A stretch of DNA of 64,000 nucleotides from Cricetomys ansorgei (lineage: Eukaryota > Chordata > Mammalia > Rodentia > Nesomyidae): assembly GCA_026225945.1 (NCBI GenBank), contig JAMJFZ010001816.1, forward strand, positions 7,956,001 through 8,020,000. The letters run 5' to 3'. Shown in pieces: positions 32,612 to 43,450 of this stretch. A program made the position numbers and the translations under genes. The notes below the pieces were generated by a model. That model did not search any database. It had not been told where the DNA came from and was given only the letters and a program-made list of their open reading frames with translations. Numbering within the stretch: position 1 is the stretch's first letter; every line of letters begins with the position of its first letter.

Positions 32612-34394
32612 TGTTTAAAGTATAAATTAAAAGAAGTCAGTGCTTCAAGCAGATGGATTTAGGCAGACAGACTGAAGAATATGAACAAGGACAAAGCTGT
32701 CCAGAGGATTAAGCTACCAGCTTTCTGCTTACAGTATCTTGGTGATAAGAATGGTTACAAATGGCATGCCATGCACCATATTGTTTTTTATATGCATATT
32801 GTTTTCACTGCACTAATTGTTTATAACACGTATTTCGCAGGGGAAAAAAAAACCCCTCAGATGCAGAAAGATTAAGGAGCCTTAATGCCGTCATATAGTC
32901 AGAAAACAGTAAAAGGGATCGTTCCAGTATTTGATCGCTAAGTATAAGTTCTCGGACAGGCTTTTAATGGCCTCGGTGGTTTAAAGAACTTGATCCCTCC
33001 TTGTTCTTGACCCAAATCCTCACGCACAACTGAATGAAAGTGAGCTCTCTTTACAATATGACAGGCAGAGAGTATACAGCAATGAGTGCAAGAGGCAAGA
33101 ATCTTTGCCCACGTCGAATGTTTCTGTAGATAGTGAACATGGTAAATGAGCACAGTGAAGATAATGTCTGGTGCACACTGTGGAACAGACCGTGCTACGG
33201 AGATCAAAAAACCAAGAAATATGGGGAGGGTGTTTCCTGTTTGAGCACCTTGGTCACCGACAAGTTGACATGTAGATGAACACCTGGAGAGGAGATGGAG
33301 CAAAGCCTTGGGCTATCTGAGATGACAGAAATCTCAGCCTCCGGGATACAGGCGCATACAGATGCATATGGAAGCTCAAACTGTCAAGCTTACACAAGTG
33401 CCAAGTAGAATGGAAGCTACCAGAGTCTAGAGGGAATTATGGGAAAGGGGAGGTGTCATCCAAAGTGTGAAAAGTTTCAGTTAGACAGACACAACAAAAG
33501 AGTAGATTTTTAACTCAACAAATAATTAAGTATATGATGTGATGTGATTAATTAGCCTGATTTAATCACCCCACAATATCTACATACATCACAACATATT
33601 CTGTCTAAGTTACATATATATGATTTAATTTCCAAATAGTTACACGTATGTAATTATTTGGAAATAAATCTAAACCCTTTTCTAAAACAGGTTGAAACAC
33701 TGTGGACTTTTTGTGTATACTTTCCATTAACACGTCAACGTTCTTATCATGCTGTAAAATTACTGTCGGCACAAAACCTTCAACAAAATGCTTCATCGTT
33801 TGATTAAAATCTTCTTTAAATGTTACTGTAAATATTCCATCCCCTCCCTCAAGTTCGGATTCATTATTAACCTGATACTCATTGACAAGCAGGAAATGAG
33901 CCTGAATGCTTGCTCTCTGCTCAAGACAAACTCACTGTCATCAACTGTTGCTGCTGCTGCTCACACACAATCTGTTTCCTGCCAGTTTTCTCTCCCCAAA
34001 GTCTACATAGCTACCCACCTACCCAGCTGACATGCACTCACTTCCTCAGTTCACAGACGTCCTTCCAGCACTCACAGTGGGAAGGAGAGTGCGTCAGCCC
34101 GCGTTTACATGCGTGTCTTCCTGTAGGTTTTGTGGTTGTAGATGCCTGCAGCCATCTCAGTAATACTACCTCTTTTTCAGGGCAAACGATGACGTGGTAT
34201 GAGACCTGTGCCTCTTACAGCTGTATTTATTACAGATTTTGTGCCATCCACACGCGTGAGCACAAAGACAGATCTTCATTAACTGTTTTAGTGACAAAGG
34301 ATGATAATAGCGAACGTGTACCTGTGCTCTTAGAATTGTATATGCATATGTGGGTGTGTGTATGTTACATATGTGTAATATATTAACCTGTTGA
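32612..34394. other. Unique sequence containing a strong 22-bp hairpin
   Basis: No recognised gene. Overlapping frames of 121 codons (32938-33303 minus) and 158 codons (33910-34386 plus) carry no domain features. The hairpin at 33622-33670 is listed separately. Confidence 0.5.
33622..33670. repeat. Near-perfect inverted repeat, 4-nt loop
   Basis: The left arm 33622-33644 pairs with the right arm 33649-33670 around a CGTA loop. There are 22 pairs including one G-T wobble, with one bulged A at 33627. It is AT-rich. It may be a palindromic transposon relic or a DNA/RNA hairpin. It is too short for an ordinary pre-microRNA. Confidence 0.85.
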
Positions 34395-34530
34395 GTGCTT
34401 GTGACATGGCTTGTCACAGTAATTTCATTTGATCCCTACAAGGAGCTTTCTAGGTATCATTAAGACCATTTTTATGGATTTTGAGAAACTTAAGGTTTGG
34501 CAATAAAGAACTCACTGTGGTCACATTCTA
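34395..34530 (-). repeat. MIR SINE relic, minus strand
   Basis: 'taatttcatttgatccctacaaggagc', 'taggtatcattaagaccatttttatggattttgagaaacttaagg' follow the antisense MIR order (tcatttaatcc..., attatccccattttacagatgaggaaactgagg). Confidence 0.7.
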
Positions 34531-34608
34531 AATGAAAGATGAAAAATATGATTTAAGGCACACACGGTTTCAAAATTAGAACCATGCCTTAAAATTTTCA
34601 TCTAATTA

Positions 34609-34770
34609 ATCTCTCTCTCTCTCTCTTTTTTTTGTTTTTTTGGCTTTTTCGAGACAGGGTTTCTTTGTTGTAGCTCTGGCTTTCCTTGAACTCACTCTGT
34701 TGGCCTCGAACTCACAGAGATCCACCTGCCTCTGCCTCCTGAGCACTGGGATTAAAGGCACCTCCACCTG
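34609..34770 (-). repeat. B1 SINE, minus strand, next to (TC)n
   Basis: A TC run and T-rich tail, then 'gagacagggtttctttgttgtagctctggctttccttgaactcactctg' and 'cctctgcctcctgagcactgggattaaaggcacc', the antisense of B1. Confidence 0.93.
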
Positions 34771-34889
34771 GCTTCATCTGACTAATATCTCAAGGTATTA
34801 TTGCTTTATCGTAAAGGAATCTGAGTCATAAGCCCTCCACAAAGCTTTTCTTTCATGTGGATATGCACAAAGGTGCACAAAAACACATG
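34771..34889. other. Unique sequence
   Basis: A short spacer between the B1 and the CA tract, with no feature seen. Confidence 0.5.
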
Positions 34890-34890
34890 T

Positions 34891-34930
<40 letters not shown>
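34890..34930 (+). repeat. (CA)n microsatellite
   Basis: About 19 uninterrupted CA units. Confidence 0.97.
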
Positions 34931-35319
34931 CTCCCCATTTGCTTTTATAAGCGATTGAAAAATACAGTTAACCTCTAACCCTCTCTAATGTGTATGCTTA
35001 ATATTATTATATATATATTTAATTGTGAAAGCAACAAATGCATGAAATAAAAAGTACAAACACGTAAGGGGAAAAATTCTAGCCCTTTATAGATATTACA
35101 CTTAATCTTAGCCAACAGGCAGAGAAGGGTTCCAGCTTTTTAGAGATAAGCACATATAATCCTGGTCCCAACACTTCTGGGGATTTCTTAGTTATCTTTA
35201 GTAACATGCCAGTATAGGTTCGCTTTTTCTGTGCCAACAATATGCAGCGCGATGGCTCATCTTGATTGGACCGAGAAGAAACTAGATTAATAAAACACAC
35301 GTCTCTGTGTGTTTTAACA
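34931..35319. other. Unique sequence
   Basis: No recognised element apart from a small (TA)n near 34998-35008. Confidence 0.5.
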
Positions 35320-35490
35320 ATGATTTTTAATGTTTGGAAATTATAATATAGTTACATCATTTTAACTTCACTTCCCTCCCTCCAACCCCTCCCATGAGCC
35401 AGCCACCCCTTGCTCTTTTCCACATCTGTGGCCTGTTTTTAATTGTTGTTACACGAACACACACGCACGCGCACAAACAGAACTCAAGTG
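35320..35490 (-). repeat. L1 3' UTR fragment, minus strand
   Basis: 'tttttaatgtttggaaattataatatagttacatcatttt', 'cccctcccatgagccagc', 'tgtggcctgtttttaattgttgttacacg' match the antisense 3' UTR of rodent L1 (Lx-type). Confidence 0.65.
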
Positions 35491-35894
35491 AGTTTTTAGT
35501 CCAGTGGTTAGCGACTCATTAGCGGCTCCGTCTTTGTTTTGGTATGTGAAATATCCCTTGCTTTCTTGTGGGCGTTCTTGTATTTTGGGGGTCACAGGTA
35601 CTATTTTAGAATAGTTTTCCTGCTCAGAACTATAAAATTTTCATTTTAGCATATTTACCTTTTTTTTTCCTTTGAGATAAAACCATTTTCTGACGAAGAA
35701 ATGATTGGGAAAATAATAAACATATAATTTTGAGTGATCTGTGTGCTTTGAGTTGAAGATGGCAGTTTCTGCAGTTGTAATGCAACAGGTCAGTGGCTTT
35801 TCCAGTTTTAGTCAGTTATATAAATACCTTTCCATGTCTGAAAAGATGACCTTGTATATTTCAAAATAGTAGATGTCTTAATCATGACAATGTG
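35491..35894. other. Unique sequence
   Basis: No recognised repeat or gene. Confidence 0.5.
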
Positions 35895-36345
35895 CTTTGT
35901 AACAGCTTTATTGAGCTACAGCTGATAGAATAAGCCACACAGATCTGAAGTGAATATGGATTTTGACCTCTCTGTGCCTCTCCGTGTGATATGCACACTT
36001 GCAGTCACAACCAAGGCTAAAAACACAGTCACCACGCTCCCAAGTTTCCTTGAACTCTTTGTGGTCCCTCTCTCTTCACCCTCCCTCCATGCCAAACCTG
36101 AAGATAAATTTGAATCTTCTAAAATTTTACATAGAGGATGACAGTAATTCTCTTTTACGTCTTATCATCTTTAATTATTTTGAAAATTGTCCATGTTGTT
36201 ATGTGTATGAGCAGCCATTTCTGTTGGTGAGTAGCATTTCATTATATCACAGTTTGTCCGTCTACCTATTGATAGACACCTGAGTATTTCCAGCTAGATG
36301 CTCTTATAAAGCAGCTACGAACATTCGCACACACGTCTTTATAAG
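35895..36345 (-). repeat. Ancient L1 (L1M-type) relic, minus strand
   Basis: Antisense order: 'taacagctttattgagctacagctgatag', 'attttgaaaattgtccatgttgttatgtgtatgagcagccatttct', 'agtagcatttcattatatcacagtttgtccgtctacctattgatagacacctgag', 'ataaagcagctacgaacattcgcacac'. It is the 3' end of an old mammalian L1 and carries no intact frame. Confidence 0.75.
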
Positions 36346-37344
36346 GCGTGCTGACCCCATGGCTTCCAGGCTTTTTGACCTGAGAAAATGATTGGAAAAG
36401 CTGTACTGGCCTTGGGTGATGGAGCCGAAAGCTGCAGGAGGCTAGGTTTTTGCCTAAAGCAAGATGTGGAGCATAACTTGCTGCTTGGCTTGTGGTGGAG
36501 TGGGTTGAAGGTTCCAGTCAGAAACGTAGGCAGAGATTTGGGCTAAGATATTGTTCGACTGACTCAGAAGTTCCAGCGGGGACTCTAAACGAGATGAATT
36601 TGTTGGCAAAACATCTATTATTTAGACTTGTAGTGGATGAATAATGGTCAAGGATATGTACTTAGGTGTCACAAACCCTTTAGTTAGTGAACACGTGATC
36701 TTACGTGGCAAAAATACTTAATTTTAAGGGTCTTAAGATGGGAATATTATCATAGATTATCCCAGTGTCTTAACGAGCATTCTTATAAGGCAAGGTGTGT
36801 GTTGGGGGGGAATGGGGGAGTTTCAGGGTTCCAAGCTTGTATATTTCCATCATATGGAAATATTCACCTTCTTCAATATTATACTCAAACTCCGTTGAGT
36901 TCCTCAACCTTTTAAGATGACTTGTTCTGACAATGTCTCTCCCCTAGATAAATTGAAGTCCCCACCCAGACTTCTCATTCCCGCTCTTCTGGCAGGTAGA
37001 CATGCCTCTGCTGTTAGCTACCTTTGTCTATATTTGTAAAGTATTTTTAAATAAAACATTTTGGCTAAATAAGTTTAAAACATGTGAATTTCAGTTAATT
37101 GTGTCTTGGCTGATTATATTCAATACTGAACCTTTGGTTCTTTTTCTTGCCAATGGAAATAGGGCCTGAAATATCCTTTCCTTGTTAGAGAACCTAAACC
37201 CTTTAATACCTTTCTAGAAACTTCCCTAATTCTCCTTTACAAAGGGAGCAAGAAAACATTAGCAATGAGATAGTTACAAAATGCTGACATCATGCTTAAC
37301 AAAGTTGTTTCTATCAGCTGCTCCATTGATGTATTTGATTTTTT
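36346..37344. other. Unique sequence with a 10-bp hairpin at 36841-36863
   Basis: No recognised element. ATATTTCCAT and ATGGAAATAT form a perfect 10-bp stem around CAT. Confidence 0.5.
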
Positions 37345-37745
37345 TTTTTTTCCTGTGACAAAATACAGTTACAAAAGCAAATTAAGAAAGGGAGTTTGTT
37401 TTGCCCACAGTTGGAAGGTACAGTCTGCTAAGTCAGGGGGGCAGGCTGGGAGTGGGGGCAGGTGGCGGGAGGGGGCGTGGGGCGGGTGTGTGGGTGGAGC
37501 TGTCCAGGTTGTGTCTACCCGTCAGGAAGCAGAATGATGAATGCTGGTGCTCACCCAATGGTGGTGTCCGCACCCCAACCTTCATTCAGTCTGGTCACCT
37601 GGCCCACATTTGGGGTTTAGCACGCATCCTCCTTCCTGTGTTAAACTTTTCTTAAAACATCCTCACTGTTCACACATGGCCCCTTGGCCATTCTTTTACT
37701 CTCAAGCTGACCATGAAGACAGCCATCACAGTTGGTTATTTCTTA
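37345..37745 (+). repeat. Rodent interspersed repeat (medium-reiteration type)
   Basis: 'cctgtgacaaaatacagttacaaaagcaaattaagaaagggagtttgttttgcccacagttggaagg' style start, 'caggaagcagaatgatgaatgctggtgctca' and 'catttggggtttagcac' match a common rodent repeat. A G-rich segment (about 37435-37500) is inserted or expanded within it. Confidence 0.7.
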
Positions 37746-37920
37746 CTTAACTCTGTGTCAAAGACCTGTCCCCCAGAGACAAGCTCAAAGCTCCATAAAC
37801 CAGTAATTCAGCGAGACAGTCACTTTCACATCTCAGTTCAACTGCAGAGATGAAATGTGAAACGTGGATAATAGAGGGAAAAAAACAAAAAAACAACCAA
37901 GCAGAGGAATTGTTTTTTTT
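37746..37920. other. Unique sequence
   Basis: No recognised element. Confidence 0.5.
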
Positions 37921-38540
37921 AGCCAACCTCTACATAACTCGAGTTTTCTTGGTCTTCTCTCCCAACCGTGGCAGGCCTCCGTGGAACACATTCGTGTGTC
38001 ACAGGTTCTGGCTGGGGTCTGCCTAACATCTCTGGAGGTTTTTTCTAATGTCCTCATGGACCGCTGACCACACTGTGAATCCTGGGGCCAGGCAGGCTCT
38101 GCAACGGGAAGAGGCCCACACCGAGGAGCACCGAACAGGTTGAAAGCGATCTTTGGACCACTTCCTGTGAGAACCAGTGCTTCAAGCACAGCTGGGGTCA
38201 GATCCTCAAGTAGACCCCAGAAGCGCTGCTCACCGTTTAGTGGGAGTGAAGTCCTCTGCACACCTCCCCTGCATAAGGACATACAAAGATGAATGGCAGG
38301 CAGAGTGGCAGGGCTGCTTCTCTCTGCAGACTGCATACAGGGCGCTTTGTGTTCACGACGCTTGCGATACTTCCCTTCTGGCAGAGGGAAGCCTGCTTCT
38401 CCCGGGCTACGGAAAGTAACGCTTGTTTCTGAATTGGTCGGAGTTCAATCTCAATTATGTCTGGAAACAACACACGTCCCTTTCCCCTTTTCTGTATGAC
38501 TGCAGTGTTAACTTTCAAGCAGACGCGTGCAAGTTGAAGT
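37921..38540. promoter_or_regulatory. CpG-enriched unique stretch, candidate regulatory element
   Basis: I count about 22 CpG dinucleotides in this 620-base interval, several times the density of neighbouring unique sequence. No repeat is recognised. Minus-strand frames of 167 codons (37833-38336) and 123 codons (38237-38608) overlap it and lack any domain. It could be an unmethylated element, a promoter of a non-coding transcript, or a degenerate exon region. None can be shown from sequence alone. Confidence 0.4.
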
Positions 38541-40221
38541 TGAAATAGCCACACAGCATTGACATTTATTGGGCACTCCCTGTGGAGCCTTCCTGGCAGT
38601 GTGGTCATAGAGGTGTTGCCTCTGCACTGGGAGCTTAGAGGCTTACTCTTTCCAGACCTCGCGTACCGCCCTAGAGCTAGGCTGGAGGAGCTTATTTGAA
38701 CAGGATCTCATTCAGATCTGCCTCCACTCCACCCACACACAGCGGAATTGTGATATTTCCTCAAGTAGTACTGAGCTGGTACCCTGGACCAACAAAAGAT
38801 GGTGTAATATAATTTGCCACCGTTTATTACATGGACGGGTGGTTCCTTGGGGTTTTGTACTTAACATGCTTTGCCAGCTGTAGAATAAAAGTAATCTCTC
38901 TCACGTTTTTACGTTCAATATTTATTGCTTTTTTTTTTTGAAAGTCAGTTGACCATGCGGCTGAATTCCTTCACATGCTACTAAGACACACTGTATATAA
39001 AACCTGATCTGATGGAGAAGCCAGCGCCGTTTTCTTTTGGGCGCACACAACAGTCGGCAGATGCACCTGTCTCTGGTATCTGCACATACTCAGCCAGGGC
39101 GTGTTGCTGAGTCTGCTCTGCAGCTGTTGCTTTCTCATAAGAATACTGCCGTATTTGTGGAGCCTTAAGCCCTGTGAACTCTGAAACTTGGACTTGTGAA
39201 AGGGAGGTTCTCAAACTTTGTCTGGACTGCTGATAGTAGCAAGATAAAAATCTAGTCCTGACCCCCACACATAACAGCACTGGCCCCAACGGGAGGAAGT
39301 CTCTCAAACAAGACGCGGTTCAGCAGACAGCATGTGCGCCGGACTATGCAAAATTAATGATTAACTGCATGCCAGTGTGCTTGTCAGGGAACACTGCGGC
39401 TCTTTGAGGGGCTTATATAGTCTTCGAGAGAAATTAGCTCATGGGAGGGACTCATAAGGATAAGAGAAAAAACTTAAGTAGAGGCTTGACATATCCTGCT
39501 CTTCTCACAGGGCAAAAAGTTAAACATAATGGCCTCCTTTTTATAGTGTGAAGTTCTGACTCTGAAGTTGGGGCAGATCATCCACTTGTTAAAACAAGAC
39601 ACGAACATTCTTGTTATTCCTTAAAGGAGGAGGGGGATGGAGTGCACTCAGTTTGAACTTTAAATGTACCAGGATGGAAGGGGAAATTATCCAACAATTA
39701 TCCTAGACATTGAAGACCGTGAAACCAAAAATAATTATGAAAGTGACAGCAAAGAGGTAAACAGGACAGGTTGTTCATAATTCACTATCGCTTTGGATCG
39801 TACAAGCTTTGAAAAATCCCAGACAATCTCATCAGAATTCGCAAGTGAATTCGAAGGTAGGCGTTCGCTGGGTATTAGTAACCTTGTCGTTTATCAAGAC
39901 GCGTATCAAGAAATGTGATCTCCCGACACGGTGAGTCAAAATGAAATTTCATATCGATATCTTCTTTACTTGATCTAAATCCTCTCCCTGAATTCCCACT
40001 GTGAGTCAGTACACTAATGATAATAGGAATCCAGAAACTGCTAAGACAGATGTGAATCCTGACCTGTTCATTTATCCGAAGATCCTCTAAGACAGACGTG
40101 CCCGGCCAGCCCTGCTGATCTCCCAGAATGCAGTTGTCTAACATGACCTGGCATCTGAGTACCGAGATTCAGTCCATGAGTTGTCAATGGCTGCTCAAGG
40201 GGTTTATAGGCTGATAGATAC
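38541..40221. other. Unique sequence, no gene seen
   Basis: No recognised repeat except a T run near 38930. A 108-codon minus frame (38981-39307) has no domain. Confidence 0.5.
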
Positions 40222-40275
40222 TTTTCCCTTCTTTCCTCCCTTCCTCTCTCCCTCCCTCCCTTTTCCTCCTTCCCA
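40222..40275 (+). repeat. Polypyrimidine tract
   Basis: CTTTCCTCCC/TCCCTCCC sequence of about 50 bases. Confidence 0.9.
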
Positions 40276-40301
40276 TCCCTGCAGGTCAGTAAAAACAACA
40301 G

Positions 40302-40508
40302 AGGGCTGGAGAGCTGGCGCAGTGGTTAAGAGCTCTGACCGCCCTTGCAGAGGACCTGGGTCGGTTTCCAGCACCCACATGGCGGCTCACAGCTGTCTGT
40401 GACTCCAGTCCTAGCTGATCCAGTGCCCTCTTCTGACTTCTGCAGACACTGCAGGCACACGGCGCACTACGTGCATGAAGTCAAAAAGCTCATTCACATA
40501 AAATAACA
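40302..40508 (+). repeat. B3/B2-type SINE
   Basis: Begins GGGCTGGAGAGCTGGCGCAG and continues 'gtggttaagagctctgaccgcccttgcagaggacctggg', 'cagcacccacatggcggctcacagctgtctgtgactccag'. It ends CACATAAAATAAC. Confidence 0.92.
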
Positions 40509-41456
40509 GAGTGGACTTGTGGGGGGCATATGCTGAAAGGGACCAGTAAAAGCATCTTCTCTTACACCCGGGTTCTCGGTGAGCCGAGACCTTGCTCTCC
40601 AGCTTCCTCTGCCTTGTGGTCCCACTTTGGCCTCCTCCATCACGGCCCTGCATCCGGATTGTTCCAGTCAGAGAGGCAGGCTTCTCTGCTGCGTCTCCAT
40701 GTGTGCCGTCTTTATAATTACTCTCTACTTCCTGGAGTTTCGGAGAGTGATCACTAGGGCACACGTTTCCCTGTGTCCTCTCTTCCTTTTCAAATTTAAT
40801 TTACTTTAGTCTTTATTATTTTTTTTAATGAGTTCATTCCCTTCTTGCATTTCTGTTTTTCTTTTTTAGTTTTTTTTTTAAAAAAAAAACCACATTTTAA
40901 GCTTCTTGAGGTTAGTGTGTGTGTCGGTATCTGGTGAGAACTGTCTACCTGAGAGCTAGATACAAAGTAGACATTTGATTGAGAGTAAGAAACAAATACT
41001 TTATTACTTTTGATTCAGTTGACATGAGTTATTGCCCTTTTGAGATGACAAAGTCATCTTCATGTAAGATAAAAGAACTTCTTTTTAGTTTCTGAAACAA
41101 GGTGCCTTCCTACCAAATTTCATTTCCTGTAGCCCTCTAACTGTGCTCCTGAGATTGTGATGTTTGAGATCCGTTTCATTATTTGGCAAAGACAGGAGGA
41201 CACGGGGTGAGATGCTGTCTTAATCCAACACATCTGCTCTCCCTTCTTTTCATGTATAGCAGGCAGCTGTCCTGTAACACGAACACGGAAAATGATACAG
41301 TATGGGAAATGAGCTTTTTAGATTTATGAAAGTTTCTGTCTGAATATTTGAAATAGGCAAACTAAGGTGGTTTGAGGTGTCTTTCCTCAGGCATTTACAG
41401 GGACAACTCTCCTGGCCGCACATTTGCTAAGTGCCACGGTCAGGAACATGGTAGAG
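40509..41456. other. Unique sequence
   Basis: Low-complexity T/A runs lie at 40818-40892, including nine T then eleven A near 40871. Otherwise nothing is recognised. Confidence 0.5.
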
Positions 41457-41672
41457 GGGCTGAAGAACTGTCTCAGCCGTTAAGAGCTCTTGTTCTCTAG
41501 CAGAGGTCCAAGGCTCAATTCCCAGCATCCATGTAGCAGGTCCCAACGCTCTGTAACTCTAGTTCCGGAGCATCAGATGCCCTTTGCTGACCTCCACGGG
41601 TACCCGCCGCGCATGTGGTCCACACACATACACTTAGGCAAAAACACTCGTGCACGTAAAATAATAAAAGAA
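41457..41672 (+). repeat. B3-type SINE
   Basis: 'gggctgaagaactgtctcagccgttaagagctc', 'cagaggtccaaggctcaattcccagcatccatg', 'tctgtaactctagttccgg' and a tail AAAATAATAAAAG. Confidence 0.88.
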
Positions 41673-43324
41673 ATCCATGTTAAAACACATGTAGTAGAAG
41701 GACAGCTTATCCCCGGAGGGATTACAAATGGAAGTGCATATCTGAAGAAATAACTCAAAATTTTGGGATCTTTATAATCTATTGACCCTTTAAAGATTGG
41801 GATACTGACTTCACAATCATTTTCTGCTTAGTAGGTAAAAGTGTTAAGAAAAAATAAAAGCAAAAACTAATAAGCATTTCATATTAAATTATCAGAATAA
41901 GTAATTCCTAAAATCTGATATGTTTTACTTTCTGAAGAGTGAAATCACATTATTCTAGTTTTAAAAGGATTCCGGGAGTGCCGTGGTGGGACTCTGCTAA
42001 GCCGTGGTTGGACATGAGGAATCTTTGGCCAGGCCCACGCAGAAGAGGTTTAAGTTACATTCCTCTCATCACCTTGCTGGTTGGGAAAGTGAACCTGGTT
42101 TGTTTCAAAGTCTCATACAAGGTCTTTCTACTGAACAAGTAGAGAGAAAACCCCGGGAAACACTTGCAAAGAGAAAAGACAGACGCAGGAAAAGTGGGAG
42201 AGGCTGTATGAGTGCCCACAGCACAACTTTAAGAGATAACAGTTCAGAGTCTGTAGAGATAATTTGGGCAACTCCTGTGCAGCGGAGCACTGACTGTTTA
42301 CAAAAGACTCAGCCTTCAGAGACTTGCATGCTTACTTCTGCAATGTGTCCTATGCTTTGCAGAGAATCTCTGTGTTGGTAAAAACCGTGCATTCGGAAGG
42401 AACCCTGTAACGGTAGGTGTGAATGGGGATGGGTAACTGCACCCACAGTGGACTCAGGGTGGCTGGTAGTTGTTTGGGCTTGGGTGTTTTTTGTGTGTTC
42501 CTATGCCGGGTGTAGTTTACCATATCCACATTGTTTTTTTTCTTAAATAAAATGTACATAGGAAAACATGAGAAGGCTGTGTTATGTTCAGATGGTTCCA
42601 CAACATAGAAACAATTTTTTTTGTCCTCAAAATAAACTGAATCGTAAAACTAGCTACATGTCCATTTCCAAACAACAGCAAGTTCAGTAAACAGTACACT
42701 TAACTACAGATACTTCAAGCCTAAGTAAACTCTTTGTCTCTATGCAAACCAGACATTGGATGTGAACATTATCTGATTGTTGACATCTTGATAGACCCAT
42801 GTTACAGCCCACTTTGTAGCCTAGAGAAGTCTATACATCCCTGAAATGCCCATATTATCTTGTAGGTTTCCTACTTTCTCGGGTTCTATAGTCTGAATAT
42901 CTCTGCAGAATCTACTGCCCTAGATATGAAACTCAAGAGTCCCAAAGAATCTCCTTATTAAAGAATCACTGACTTCCTGTTGTCTTTGGTCAGTGTTAGG
43001 TATGATGGGGAACATAAAGAGGGGGGGTAATGTGAGTGTGGTCAGGTACCTCAACTCATTCTTTAGAGTCACTCACCTTGGGCCAGCTATATCCATTACA
43101 AAAGGTCATATGTTCTGAAAGATGGCCCTCATCACACAGGCTGGTGTTAACCACCACATCTTCTACCCATTTGGATCAACACTAGTAATTCTACCATGGG
43201 ACTAGCCCTGGAGGTTCTATGTGAACTCTCTGAACTGTCTTCACGCATTTATTAAACTTCCCAAGTTTCTAGTATGTAAATGCTGTTCTTCTCTTACTAC
43301 AGCCACAGAAAGAATATTCCACCA
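41673..43324. other. Unique sequence, no gene seen
   Basis: No recognised repeat. Frames such as 125 codons at 42004-42381 (plus) have no domain features. Confidence 0.45.
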
Positions 43325-43450
43325 TGAATTCTACCTCTATTCCTTTTGTTTAACTTTAAACAAGTTGCTGAAACTGTCTGTCTTTGTTTTTACCATCTAT
43401 GAGATGGAGACAGTACCACTCCAAGTTGTTGTCAGAATTCAGTAAGATTA
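43325..43450 (+). repeat. MIR SINE relic, plus strand
   Basis: 'aacaagttgctgaaactgtctgtctttgtttttaccatctatgagatggagacagtacc' and 'gttgttgtcagaattcagtaag' follow the MIR sense order (caagttacttaacctctctg..., catctgtaaaatgggg, gttgtgaggattaaatgag). Confidence 0.7.

Noticed and set aside
33910..34386. 158-codon plus-strand frame
   Set aside because: No recognisable features, composition like neighbouring non-coding DNA; ends in TG/TA-rich sequence.
37833..38336. 167-codon minus-strand frame as a gene
   Set aside because: No domain or splice context found; kept only as part of the CpG-enriched observation.
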